Of a stretch of 64,000 nucleotides of DNA, positions 56,701 through 64,000 are shown piece after piece (the first letter of the stretch is position 1; every line of letters starts with the position of its first letter). The translations under genes were made by a program, and so were the position numbers. Source of the stretch: Planctomycetota bacterium (GTDB taxonomy: Bacteria; Planctomycetota; PLA2; JAEUHO01); assembly GCA_029259775.1 (NCBI GenBank), contig JAJDEN010000005.1:62001-126000 (forward strand). Reading direction: 5' to 3'. The notes under the pieces are model-generated. The model did no database searches. It was not told where the DNA came from and saw only the letters and a list, made by a program, of their open reading frames with translations.

Positions 56701-57476
56701 TTCGCCAGGGCCGTGCCTGCGATTTCCTTCCAGCTCTTCCCGCCGTTGGTGGACTCGAACAGGCCGCCATTGTGGTCGCCGTCGTTCCGCGTGCCCACGA
56801 GGAGACGCACGCTCTTCTTGGCGTCGACCTGAACCTCCCAGCTGAGATGGGTGCTCTTGAGCTTGGTCCAGCTCAGGGAGGCCAGGGCGCCGCTGGTGAT
56901 GTTGCTCCAGCTCTCGCCACCGTCGCTCGAGCGGTAGATCTGTCCGTCGATCACGCAGTAGAGGATCGACGAGTCCCGCGGATCGAGGCTGATGCGCACC
57001 TGGCTGCGCGGCCCGGGACGGTCCTTCTCGGAGATGCCCTTGAGCATGGGGCGCCATGTCTTGCCGCCGTCCTCGCTCCGTGCCGGACCCAAACCGTGGA
57101 CGTGGGCCCACAGGAGTCGGGACTTCTTCGGGTGGATGCGCAGGCCGCTCAGGCCTTGAACCTGCAGCCCCTTGTTGACGCCGACGCGCCAGGCGGCGAC
57201 CGCCGCCTTTTCCGGCTTCGAGGCCTCCTTCTCTTCGGCGCGCGCGGCGCCGGGCAGAGCGAGGATCGGGGCGACCACCAGCGCGGCAAACAGGAGGGCC
57301 CCAAGCACCCCCGAGGCGGGCACCTCCGAAGCGGACACGCGTGCGGCCGGAGAGCGATCGCCAGGATCGAGTCTGCGGTCCGCGGCGCCGAGGAGTTCCC
57401 CACGCAGGCCCTCTTCCCTGGAGAGCTTCTGCTCCTGAGAGAGTTGCCGTGCACGTCGCCAGTACCTGAGAGCCAT
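53721..57476 (-). CDS. Secreted BNR/Asp-box plus WD40 double-propeller protein with KDAP tail
   Basis: The ATG at 57476 follows AAAGGAG, giving 1251 residues. A long charged leader precedes the signal helix (about 58-82, ending GAARAEE). Residues about 90-850 hold around nine Asp-box repeats (SEDGGKTW, SSDGGESW, STNGGKSW, SADDGATW), as in sialidase/Vps10-like propellers. Residues about 920-1165 hold six to seven WD40 repeats (GHGNAVRCIALSPDESHVLSGSEDRTLRIW). The last 78 residues are a tandem DAPKDAPEDAAK tail. I see no sialidase catalytic residues, so binding rather than hydrolysis is likely. Confidence 0.85.
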   Translation of the reverse strand: MALRYWRRARQLSQEQKLSREEGLRGELLGAADRRLDPGDRSPAARVSASEVPASGVLGALLFAALVVAPILALPGAARAEEKEASKPEKAAVAAWRVGVNKGLQVQGLSGLRIHPKKSRLLWAHVHGLGPARSEDGGKTWRPMLKGISEKDRPGPRSQVRISLDPRDSSILYCVIDGQIYRSSDGGESWSNITSGALASLSWTKLKSTHLSWEVQVDAKKSVRLLVGTRNDGDHNGGLFESTNGGKSWKEIAGTALAKSGLGNDTYFVRMDPKTDKVVTVAGRRGVFYSDDRGRKFKRVDPGGVDIHDIRGVSQMSGKSLFLADARGVWRSKSAGKKWDSKPLRSGDAIGVFVDPHNKKRLWAIWADRGIEVSEDSSHAKWAPFGGAFGATKEAPGDPDSGYRKAFISEIYVHPRDKKKIYLTSHVTGLHVSTDAGKTFTQVVAPDDHNDDGETKRLPSTTVPMAAVAVHPAREGRHLAISDGGIVYRSVDRAETWTPVGMLGHVAGMLVPDTADHSWLATGRTLSRSADDGATWQTLFPPADGSLDVDAETLVVGVHRGAAAEGKSGTLRILTDRDGMLYTSEDDGKTWSAAKPHKGISSSSDTWAAAMSVDAGNENHIVVAARSTYETWDPKDANGGVFETWDGGATWADITEGLRLSKNAKPDERRTKAYWNRAACVEIDTSSGLILYCANRRGLLVRPYIDPKAGKKLTTAPVWVDVTPKEPRHPEMAAHVHTVTADQTDTRIVLQLTGDGGAAAGYEITGRALKSRYVHETAEKPEGEAPAWAAFASPGDGVRLSSLSADAQLPGRLIGTDRLGGHGILIYEIAGSRPEVPSKDDPKKGDAKKADPSKGGTEDAAAPAMQPPEGMRAFTAGQDKTLRIWAVDKVATGQAAKPSLMNGHGNAVRCIALSPDESHVLSGSEDRTLRIWKASNGQAVAEVKLEAAAQDLAIDDDSQFAYLALGDTKKVVQVDIATRKLTELLGHKGSVLCVATSEDVNRAYSGGDDNIIIVWDATKGTEVNSMVYGAPVIALAVAADGSRVFAAGRDSTIAAFDATGKPAGRLDNLPAAASALALSPDGATLYATTKDGVLAINTKDLSAGATYAAPNAGALTCVETSADGLWIFAGDAKGGFWMWGKGKTKAHAARAQGHEGALHGICVTPDETELAADVDAPKDAPKDAPEDAAKDAPEDAAKDAPKDGAKDAPKAGPEDAPKDDAKDAPKDAPEDAPKADPAKPDAPKQPDAPKK
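53724..53955 (-). repeat. KDAP-coding tandem repeat at the end of the BNR/WD40 gene
   Basis: Copies of a short unit (about 12 bases, gcgtccttgggc and variants) encode D-A-P-K/E-D-A repeats to within a few codons of the stop. Mixed charges and Pro suggest an extended, flexible tail. Confidence 0.8.
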
Positions 57477-57626
57477 GCGGACTCCTTTCCGCTGCTGCCT
57501 TGGTCGGGGCGCCGGAATCACCGAAAGATGAGAATAGCAAAGGGGTTGGGGCGCCGCCACAGGTGCGTGGTGTTGCCACTCAGCGTGGCCTCAGCAAGCC
57601 ACACCCTCAGCCCGCCGAGCCCGTGC

Positions 57627-58769
57627 TCAGCGCTTGGGCCGCCGCTTGGCCCGGGGGCGCTTGGAGCGCGAGACCGCGGCGGCCGTCCGGGCGCCCTTGG
57701 TCCCCACGCCGGAGGAGCCCGAACCGGTCCCAGACCCTGGACGCGGCCTGAGCCGCGGGCGGCCTCCACTGCTGGCGCTCCCGCCACCGGCCTCGAGCAC
57801 GCTGTCGAGGAAACCAGCCATGCCGGCCCGAATCTCCGGCGGCGAGAGGACTTCAGCCTGGGCCCCGTAGCGCGCCACGTGCGTGTAGAGCCAGCGCGGC
57901 CGGCCAGGGGCCATCTTGAAGGTCTTCACGACCCCCCCGTCGGGCTGCTCCTGGAGGAACTTCTTCTCGGTCTCCTCGCGGATCCGGGCTGCCAGGACGG
58001 CATCGAAGCGCACCTTCACCGAGAGATCGCCAGGGCGCGGACGGTAGAGATCATCGCGGCGGTAGCTCTCGGCGGTGAACTCATCCGGTACCTCGTAGCC
58101 CTCGTCCGGGAGCAGGACGGCCGAACGCAGCCGGTCCACGCGGAAGGAGGCCATGTGGTCACGGAGTCGGTCGTGGGCGATCACGTACCAGTGGCCACGA
58201 TGGTCCACGAGCCCGTAGGGCTCGATCGTGCGCTCGGTGACGTCGTCGCGGCTCGCCGTGTAGTACACGACGCGCATCGCGATATTGCGGGACATGGCCT
58301 CCTTGATGAGGCAAATCGTCTCCGTGACGAGATCCGAGGGGGGCGTACCCGCCACGTTTTCGTCGAAGGCCTTCAGCGCGCGGCGATCCGGCCCGCCGAG
58401 CAGGTCCCGAAGCTTGCGGCGCAGGCGGGGCGCGGCATCCCCGAAGGCCGGAAGCGTGCCCCCTGACACGCTTCGGAGCGCAAGATCGATCGCCAGCGCC
58501 TCCTGCAGCGTGAGGTGGACCGGGCGATTCAGGTGCTCCGCGAAGCGAATGCTCACGGCGTCGCCGTGGATCGAGAACACGAGGTAGTTGTGCGGGAGGT
58601 ACGGCGGGACGCCGCACATCGTCAGCACCTCGGTGATGTCCGCCCAGATCTCGGTGTCGCGCACGCCAAAGATCGACGCCAGTTCGGGGATACGAATGCC
58701 CGGCCGGGCCCGAATGAGAGGAATCATCGCGAGGCAGCGACGAATACGATCACGTGCGACGGTGGACAT
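57627..58769 (-). CDS. WYL-domain transcriptional regulator
   Basis: The ATG at 58769 gives 380 residues. An N-terminal winged-helix-like region (ARDRIRRCLAMIPLIRARPGIRIPELASIFGV) is followed by a WYL domain (IEPYGLVDHRGHWYVIAHDRLRDHMASFRVDRL) and a WCX-type C-terminal domain. The signature reads WYV. The arrangement matches PafB/PafC-type regulators that sense nucleic acid or small ligands through WYL. The last 50 residues are a basic Ser/Arg/Lys-rich tail (SRSKRPRAKRRPKR) not typical for the family. The ligand and target are unknown. Confidence 0.88.
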   Translation of the reverse strand: MSTVARDRIRRCLAMIPLIRARPGIRIPELASIFGVRDTEIWADITEVLTMCGVPPYLPHNYLVFSIHGDAVSIRFAEHLNRPVHLTLQEALAIDLALRSVSGGTLPAFGDAAPRLRRKLRDLLGGPDRRALKAFDENVAGTPPSDLVTETICLIKEAMSRNIAMRVVYYTASRDDVTERTIEPYGLVDHRGHWYVIAHDRLRDHMASFRVDRLRSAVLLPDEGYEVPDEFTAESYRRDDLYRPRPGDLSVKVRFDAVLAARIREETEKKFLQEQPDGGVVKTFKMAPGRPRWLYTHVARYGAQAEVLSPPEIRAGMAGFLDSVLEAGGGSASSGGRPRLRPRPGSGTGSGSSGVGTKGARTAAAVSRSKRPRAKRRPKR

Positions 58770-58854
58770 GCGGCGTGATTCTACGACGTGGGCTGCGCGG
58801 AGCAACGGCCAGCTTGAGAATGTGTGCGCGTGAACGTCTCGACGGACGGGCGCA

Positions 58855-60201
58855 TCAGCGTGGCTCGAGAATCGACCACGCCCGCGGCGCCGACACGAGC
58901 TCGCGCAGGTGGCGCCGGAGGCCCGCTGCGGTGGCGGATCGCAGGGCATCCACGGCGGCGCCGGGCTCCACCCCTTCCAGGGCGAGAGCGAGCATCCAGT
59001 GCGCCGTCGACTCGGGCTGGTTGAAGACGCGCAGGTGGCGACCGATGAAGCGCCGGCGACAGCGTTCGACCTCCGCGTCCGTCGGCCCGTCGCGGGCCGC
59101 TGCCCGCAGCGCCGCGAGCAGCGCCTTGCGATACGGCTCGATCTGGTCGACCTCGGCCGAGACGAGCCCGAAGGCGTAGTCGTGCTCGGCCTCGTAGCCG
59201 CCCGACAGCGAGTCGTCCACGAGGCCCTGGTGGTAGAGCGGAGCCTGGATCCGCCCGCCGTCGCCGAACAGGATCTCGAACAGGATCGCGCCCTGGATCC
59301 GGCGTCGGACGCGCCCCTGGGGGCCACGCCCCGGGCGGTCCTTGAGTCCCAGCAGGACCTGAGGACGGCTGATGGAGAGCTTCGTCCGGACTTCGCGCTG
59401 GGCGACGCCCTTCGGCTCCTCGGCAGCCCTGCGGCGATTGTGGTGGCCGCGGCGGCGCGTGCCGGTCACCTGATCCACGAGCGCCAGGACGCGTGCGGGA
59501 TCCACGTCGCCTGAGACCGTCAGCACCATGTTGGCGGGGCTGTAGTAGGCCGCGTGCGTACGCTGGAGGATGGCAGGATCGATCGGGGCGATGCTCGCGG
59601 CCGTGCCGCCGATGTCGATGCGCACCGGATGGCGGCGGTAGAGAGCCTGCAGCAGCCCGAAGTAGCCTCGCCAGCCGGCGTCGTCCTCGTACATGGCCAG
59701 CTCCTGGCCGATGATGCCCTTCTCGCGCTCCACGCCCGGATCGTCGGCGTGGATGTCGTCCATCGTCTCCAGCAGGGTGATGAGATTCTCCTCGAAGCGC
59801 GAGGTGGCCGAGAAGAGGTAGCTCGTGTGGGTGAAGGTCGTGAAGGCATTGGCGGAGGCGCCACGCGCCGCGTAGAGGTCGAAGACGTCCCCCTCGGGCG
59901 TCTGGAACATCTTGTGCTCCAGGAAGTGCGCGATCCCGTCCGGGAGTTCCTCCCCGTCAGGCAGATGGGTATCCATGCTGCCGTAGCGCGTCGTCATCAT
60001 CGCGTAGGACTTGCGGTAGCCCGGCATCGGGGCAACCCAGACTTCGACGCCCGATCGGGCACGCGCGCGGACCACGCGCCGCTTCGTCAGCGGCTCGACG
60101 AGGGTCTTGAAGCCTGCGGGGGCACGGCCTGCCCGCTTCGCCACCCGCTTGCTGGGCTTGCCCTTCGGCTGCTTCTGGGGCGACACGTTGGTCGTGGGCA
60201 T
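58855..60201 (-). CDS. M16-family zinc peptidase (active subunit)
   Basis: I use the ATG at 60201, which overlaps the upstream gene's TGA (TGATG); a GTG one codon earlier also exists. The 448-residue protein has the inverted zinc motif HFLEH (His92, Glu95, His96) and a downstream E-rich helix (EREKGIIGQELAMYEDD) for the third ligand. The two-lobed M16 fold and the ARG-like C-terminal helix follow. The N-terminus is basic and lacks a signal peptide, so it is probably cytoplasmic. It pairs with the inactive homologue encoded upstream, like B. subtilis YmfH with YmfF. Confidence 0.92.
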   Translation of the reverse strand: MPTTNVSPQKQPKGKPSKRVAKRAGRAPAGFKTLVEPLTKRRVVRARARSGVEVWVAPMPGYRKSYAMMTTRYGSMDTHLPDGEELPDGIAHFLEHKMFQTPEGDVFDLYAARGASANAFTTFTHTSYLFSATSRFEENLITLLETMDDIHADDPGVEREKGIIGQELAMYEDDAGWRGYFGLLQALYRRHPVRIDIGGTAASIAPIDPAILQRTHAAYYSPANMVLTVSGDVDPARVLALVDQVTGTRRRGHHNRRRAAEEPKGVAQREVRTKLSISRPQVLLGLKDRPGRGPQGRVRRRIQGAILFEILFGDGGRIQAPLYHQGLVDDSLSGGYEAEHDYAFGLVSAEVDQIEPYRKALLAALRAAARDGPTDAEVERCRRRFIGRHLRVFNQPESTAHWMLALALEGVEPGAAVDALRSATAAGLRRHLRELVSAPRAWSILEPR

Positions 60202-61511
60202 CACGCTCCCTCGGGGCGAAGGTAGAAGGTCGTGTCGAGCGCCAGGCGGCTGCCCACCCGGCGCACGGCGGCCGGCGTCACGCGCCGCACCTGGTCGAGG
60301 TAGGCGTCCGGGGATTCATGCAGACCGAGCGCCATGCGTTCCTGCAGCCAGCCGACCATCGCCCGCGGACTGTCCCGGAGCGCGTCGATCCGGTGCGCGA
60401 CATCCTTGCGGTAGGCGTCGAGCGCGCTCGCTTCGAGCGCACCGCCGGCCACCTCGCGGGCCAGCTTGAGGATCAGACGACGCGCCGCAGGCTCGTTCGC
60501 CGCGTCGACACCTGTTTGCACAAGCATGAGGCCCTTGGGCCGATGCCACCCGGCGGAGGCGTAGTAGCAGAGGCCATGCTCCTCCCGCACGACCCGAAAG
60601 AGCCGCCCGTAGCTCCCGCCTCCCAGCACGCCCGCCAGCGTCTCGGCGGCCACGCCTGGCGCCGTGCCACCGCGGATCGGCGCTCGGAAGCCGAACACGA
60701 GCTTGCCCTGGGTGACGGCATCGTCCTTGACGATGCGCCGCGGGCGGGCACGCGCGGCCCGAACCGAACCCACCGGCGGCACGCCGCGCATGCGTGTTGC
60801 GCGGCCGCTCCAGAGCAGGTGCTTCCGGATGGCGGCCGTCGCGTCGCGCAGACCCAGGTCCCCTACCAGGAAGATCTCGATCGGCGAGCGGCGGATGAGG
60901 TCCCTGTGCAGCGTCGCCAGGTCGACCGCGCTCACGCCGGCCACGTCGGCCTCGCGGCCCTGCGCGTCCAGACCGTACGGCTCGTTCCGGCAGACGGAGG
61001 CCAGGCAGCTCCGGAGAGCGAAACCAGCCTTGTCGTTGGTCATCCCACGCAGCCCGCGAATGTGGTTCACCTTCTCGCGCTCGACGATGTCGGGGTCGAG
61101 CGCCTCCGCGCCGCCCACGGTGGTGCGAAGGGGATCGCTCCAAACCTCGCGCAGCAGCTCCAGCCCCTGGGCCAGCATGCGCCCGGCGCGCGGTACGTGG
61201 GCGGTGGGCCAGTCCAGCGCCCCCACGAGCAGTTGGCGATCCCCTAGCTTGCCGACGCCTACATGCAGCGCGGCCCCGTAGAGGTCGCCCAGCCTGTGGC
61301 CGAGGGCCTCGCGCGTCGGATGGCGCCGCGTTGCGGACTGCAGGACCTGGGCGAGGATCGCGGTCGAGGTCGCTTCCGCGCCGAGGTCGCGATGCAGCGC
61401 GACACGGCAGTACGACGTCGTGAACCGGTTCGTCCGTAGGAGATGGAGCCGAACTCCAGGCGCGATCGTCCGTGTCACCGGAACGTCGCGTGCGCGCGTC
61501 GCTGTTGCCAT
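60201..61511 (-). CDS. M16-family peptidase homologue lacking the zinc motif (inactive subunit)
   Basis: The ATG at 61511 gives 436 residues. It has the M16 fold pattern (VALHRDLGAEATSTAILAQVL, ALGHRLGDLYGAALHVGVGKLGDRQ, and a second half with LVFGFRAPIRGG and HGLCYYASAGWHRPKGLMLVQTGV). The HXXEH position is absent. Inactive/active M16 pairs form heterodimers, for example mitochondrial processing peptidase and YmfF/YmfH, so this is probably the substrate-binding partner. It is divergent from the LolA-like gene cluster. Confidence 0.9.
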   Translation of the reverse strand: MATATRARDVPVTRTIAPGVRLHLLRTNRFTTSYCRVALHRDLGAEATSTAILAQVLQSATRRHPTREALGHRLGDLYGAALHVGVGKLGDRQLLVGALDWPTAHVPRAGRMLAQGLELLREVWSDPLRTTVGGAEALDPDIVEREKVNHIRGLRGMTNDKAGFALRSCLASVCRNEPYGLDAQGREADVAGVSAVDLATLHRDLIRRSPIEIFLVGDLGLRDATAAIRKHLLWSGRATRMRGVPPVGSVRAARARPRRIVKDDAVTQGKLVFGFRAPIRGGTAPGVAAETLAGVLGGGSYGRLFRVVREEHGLCYYASAGWHRPKGLMLVQTGVDAANEPAARRLILKLAREVAGGALEASALDAYRKDVAHRIDALRDSPRAMVGWLQERMALGLHESPDAYLDQVRRVTPAAVRRVGSRLALDTTFYLRPEGA

Positions 61512-61618
61512 CGTCGCTTTCGGCCTCCTGGGACGCATGTATGCTCGCACGGTCGGAGCTCGTTTTAGAACAAGCTCCTAGGAGTGAAGCTCGTGGAGAG
61601 CAACTCGTGGAGTGCAAT

Positions 61619-62578
61619 GTGAACACGCTTCGACCGCTACGCTCGTCCCGTTCCCATCGTTTCCGGCGCGGGCTCGCCCTCGCGCTGGGCTTCGGCTTCG
61701 CCATCGCGCTTGTGTGCGGCCGTCCGGCGGTGACCGAGGCCCGCGGCGGGGCGGCCGGGGCCAAGCCGAAGGCGCCAGCCAAGGCTCCCCAGCTCACGCC
61801 CAACCAGAAGTTCGGCGCCCAGTTGTTCGACCAGTGCATCTGGTACGTGAGCCAGGGACAGACCGCGATCCCGCGCACGAAGGACTTCCACATCTCCGTC
61901 ATCGCCGAACTCGATCTCGATACCACGAAGCACCGGGGCCCGATGCGCCTCTGGTGGCGCACGCCGGACAAGTTCCGCCAGGAGCTGACGACCAACAAGC
62001 GCACGACCACGAAGATCCTCAACGGCAACTTCATGTGGATCGTGCACCCGAACGGCACGACCCAGCGCATGCACGGCACGCCGGAGGGCGCTCGCGCCAT
62101 TCGGCAGCTCAAGGAAGACCGCACGCGCATGGGCGACCTGGCCCAGTTCATTACGCTGCAAGGGCTCAAGGGCCGCGGCGTGACGTTCGACTTCCAAGGC
62201 GAGAAGAAGGGGGACGGGGACTACGAGGGCCAGTGGCTCAAGGTCACGCGCCGCGCCCCCGGAGCGACGACGATGCACTTCTGGCTGGCCTTCGACAAGG
62301 CAGCCAACGGTGGCTACGTCGCCAAGTGGCCCGGCATCGTCCGCATCGACGGCGTGGCCAGCCAGCGCATCCCGACGGAGGACTTCATCCTCCGCTCGTG
62401 GACGGCGAGCAGCGCTGATGCCCGTCGCAAGTTCCGCTACCCCAAGACCATCACGGCCTACTCCCGGGTGGGCAACGAGCGGCCGGTGCGCTTCCTACGC
62501 GCGAACGTGCAAGCCATCAAGCTGAACATCGGCATTCCCGAGACGCAGTTCCGGCCGCCGGCGCCGAAGCGCCGGTAG
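61619..62578 (+). CDS. Secreted LolA-like fold protein, paralogue 1
   Basis: I choose the GTG at 61619, with GGAG six bases upstream, giving 319 residues. It starts VNTLRPLRSSRSHRFRRG and has a signal helix ending TEARGGAAG. The body shows a beta-rich pattern typical of LolA/LppX-like folds (MRLWWRTPDKFRQELTTN, KILNGNFMWIVHPNG, RAIRQLKEDR). The fold is inferred, not proven. It is first of three tandem homologues; the next starts immediately after its TAG. Confidence 0.8.
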   Translation: MNTLRPLRSSRSHRFRRGLALALGFGFAIALVCGRPAVTEARGGAAGAKPKAPAKAPQLTPNQKFGAQLFDQCIWYVSQGQTAIPRTKDFHISVIAELDLDTTKHRGPMRLWWRTPDKFRQELTTNKRTTTKILNGNFMWIVHPNGTTQRMHGTPEGARAIRQLKEDRTRMGDLAQFITLQGLKGRGVTFDFQGEKKGDGDYEGQWLKVTRRAPGATTMHFWLAFDKAANGGYVAKWPGIVRIDGVASQRIPTEDFILRSWTASSADARRKFRYPKTITAYSRVGNERPVRFLRANVQAIKLNIGIPETQFRPPAPKRR

Positions 62579-63604
62579 ATGCGCCGCTCCCTGGCAGCTC
62601 TCGCCGCACTCTGCGCCCTGGCTTGCGTCCTCGACGTGTTCGACGTCCCCGCGGCCCATGCAGTCTTCGCGGACGAGGTGCCAGCGAAAGTGCCGCCGGC
62701 CTCTCCCGGGAGCGCCGCGACCAAGGAACGGGCCGCCCAGAAGAAGGCGGCACCGTCGCAGGGGCGTGTCTGGTTTGCAGAAGCCGCCGCCTGGGTGCGC
62801 GGCGACGACCTCGACCGGAGCGCCGTCCGGCACGTCCACGTGGATCTGCTCAACGTGACGATGTCAGGTGCGACCGGCAAGCACGACGGCAACTTCCGGA
62901 TCTGGCTGCAGCTCCCGAAGCGCGTCCGCCTCGAGACGCGCGAGATGGGCAACACCCCGCTCACCGAGCGTCAGGTCAAGGTCCTCGACGGCGAGCAGAT
63001 GTGGATCCACACGAAGGTCGGAGGCTGGGCTCGTCAGCATGCGACCGGTAGTGAGGGCATGCGAGCCATCCGCCAGATGCAGAAGGATCGCGATGACTTC
63101 GCGAAGCTGACGCGCTTCCTGACGCTGCGTGACCTCGCCGGCCCCGGCGTCCGTTTCACCGACGCCCAGCAGGTCTCGTTTGCCTCCGGACATCTCAAGG
63201 GGGCCTGGATGAAGGTACGCCGCATCGCGCCCGGCGGAGGACGCATGGCCTTCCTGTTCGCGGGCCGGAAGGACGCACAGGGCTCCTGGCACGCCACCGC
63301 GCCCCACGCTGTCCTGGTGCCCGCGAACGCGCAGGCCGGTACGCCGGTCGAGCACTACGTCCTGAACGGCTGGCGCCGCGTCGGCAAACGCAACCTCCCG
63401 AGGCGCGTCCAGCGCTTCACGCAGTCTCCGAAGGCGAAGCTGCAGGACGGGACGAGCAAGAACGGCCACTTCGTGCGGACCCTGCTCGCGCACCCGATCG
63501 CGTTGCGCCTCAATACGCCGGCCCCCAAGGGCACGTTCGCCGCGGGGTTCCCAGCCCTGGTTGGGGAGACCACGAAGGCCCCGGCCGTGCCGAAGGAACG
63601 CTGA
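62579..63604 (+). CDS. Secreted LolA-like fold protein, paralogue 2
   Basis: The ATG directly follows the previous TAG. The 341-residue protein has a signal peptide ending HAVFADEV, then the same body as paralogue 1: NFRIWLQLPKRVRLETREMG, VKVLDGEQMWIHTKVGG, GMRAIRQMQKDRDDFAKLTRFLTLRDLAGPGVRF. The C-terminal 40 residues differ. No catalytic motif is visible. Envelope lipid or lipoprotein handling is inferred only from the fold guess. Confidence 0.8.
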   Translation: MRRSLAALAALCALACVLDVFDVPAAHAVFADEVPAKVPPASPGSAATKERAAQKKAAPSQGRVWFAEAAAWVRGDDLDRSAVRHVHVDLLNVTMSGATGKHDGNFRIWLQLPKRVRLETREMGNTPLTERQVKVLDGEQMWIHTKVGGWARQHATGSEGMRAIRQMQKDRDDFAKLTRFLTLRDLAGPGVRFTDAQQVSFASGHLKGAWMKVRRIAPGGGRMAFLFAGRKDAQGSWHATAPHAVLVPANAQAGTPVEHYVLNGWRRVGKRNLPRRVQRFTQSPKAKLQDGTSKNGHFVRTLLAHPIALRLNTPAPKGTFAAGFPALVGETTKAPAVPKER

Positions 63605-63675
63605 TTTCGACCCTCAACCCCGCCGCAGTGGGAAAGTGCGACTGCTGCGTGACCGACCCCTGGTAGTGGGAGCCC

Positions 63676-64000
63676 ATGAACATGCGCCGACTTGCCGCCA
63701 CGACCCTCTCCGCCCTCTCGCTCGCCCTCGCGGCCAGCCTGCTGCTCGCTCCGGAGCCGGCCGACGCCCGCGGCGGGGCGGCCGCTCCGAAGCCCGCCCG
63801 CCCCGATCCGCGCAAGGGGCCCACCTACTTCGACCAAGCCATCCACTGGGTCAACGACGGCAAGGCCGGTATCCACAAGGTCAGTGACTTCTTTGCCGAT
63901 CTGGCCAACGTGAAGTTCAACATCGACGGCAACAAGCACGAGGGGTACATGCGCCTCTGGCTGAAGACGCCGAAGAAGTACCGCGTCGAGCTGCGGCCGG
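63676..64000 (+). CDS. Secreted LolA-like fold protein, paralogue 3, truncated by window end
   Basis: GGGAG precedes the ATG. The visible 108 residues have a signal peptide ending ADARGGAAA, then YFDQAIHWVNDGKAGIHKV and GYMRLWLKTPKKYRVELRP, which match paralogue 1 closely (FDQCIWYVSQGQTAI, MRLWWRTPDKFRQEL). The gene runs off the end of the window. RGGAA after the signal peptide is shared with paralogue 1 but not paralogue 2. Confidence 0.85.
   Translation, partial: MNMRRLAATTLSALSLALAASLLLAPEPADARGGAAAPKPARPDPRKGPTYFDQAIHWVNDGKAGIHKVSDFFADLANVKFNIDGNKHEGYMRLWLKTPKKYRVELRP

Noticed and set aside
55011-58466. 1151-residue plus-strand ORF
   Set aside because: It is antisense to the BNR/WD40 and WYL genes, with Val/Asp/Arg/His-rich composition and no recognisable motif.

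Overview
The window is 64 kb of very GC-rich bacterial chromosome with no rRNA, tRNA, phage, insertion sequence or CRISPR array that I can see. Gene content suggests a marine-type planctomycete or close relative. It has many secreted proteins of unknown function, SdrD-B-like and DUF11-like modules, squalene-cyclase-repeat and HEAT-repeat secreted proteins, BNR/WD40 surface proteins, Cys-rich lipoproteins with tandem 'PA-x-YK' repeats, and Gram-negative-style envelope genes (TolC, MacA/MacB-like, M48 lipoprotein). This assignment is inferred from content only. Nearly every real gene has a long open shadow frame on the other strand because of GC-rich codon use.

Layout. 0-16 kb: a large secreted esterase-like protein; a minus-strand set NfeD-like / flotillin / 2-hydroxyacid dehydrogenase / sirtuin; a Ycf46-like AAA+ ATPase overlapping a HEAT-repeat protein; an FMN glutamate-synthase-like protein; a secreted EEP-fold hydrolase overlapping a second sirtuin; an M20 amidohydrolase and a HEAT protein. 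15-18 kb: TrmH-type methyltransferase and Gpt-like phosphoribosyltransferase facing a gamma-glutamylcyclotransferase-like gene and an alpha/beta hydrolase. 18-38 kb: a 2692-residue secreted protein with three K-S-G repeat tracts; a Cys-rich lipoprotein; a TlpA-like redoxin; trkA-trkH; an M48 lipoprotein; transketolase; a cyclase-repeat protein; and a second Cys-rich lipoprotein paralogous to the first. The giant gene and both lipoprotein genes end in the only strong hairpins I found (two with T-tracts).

38-44 kb: a plus-strand tripartite efflux operon (small ORF, TolC-like, HlyD/MacA-like, ABC ATPase, MacB-like permease) joined by ATGA overlaps or minimal gaps. 44-51 kb: a minus-strand surface-glycan operon with two ArnT/PMT-like glycosyltransferases, a GT2 glycosyltransferase, a NodU-type carbamoyltransferase and a small membrane-anchored protein. 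51-64 kb: leuS with actinobacterial-like signature motifs; a 1251-residue BNR plus WD40 secreted protein with a KDAP tail; a WYL regulator; an active/inactive M16 peptidase pair; and three tandem paralogues of a LolA-like secreted family, the last cut by the window edge.

The most distinctive material is the group of three probably single-gene units for secreted, Cys-rich or low-complexity proteins (18.4-26.5, 27.0-28.1 and 36.8-37.7 kb). They share strong terminator hairpins, and two of them share an upstream sequence box. They are candidate structural components of the cell envelope or matrix.
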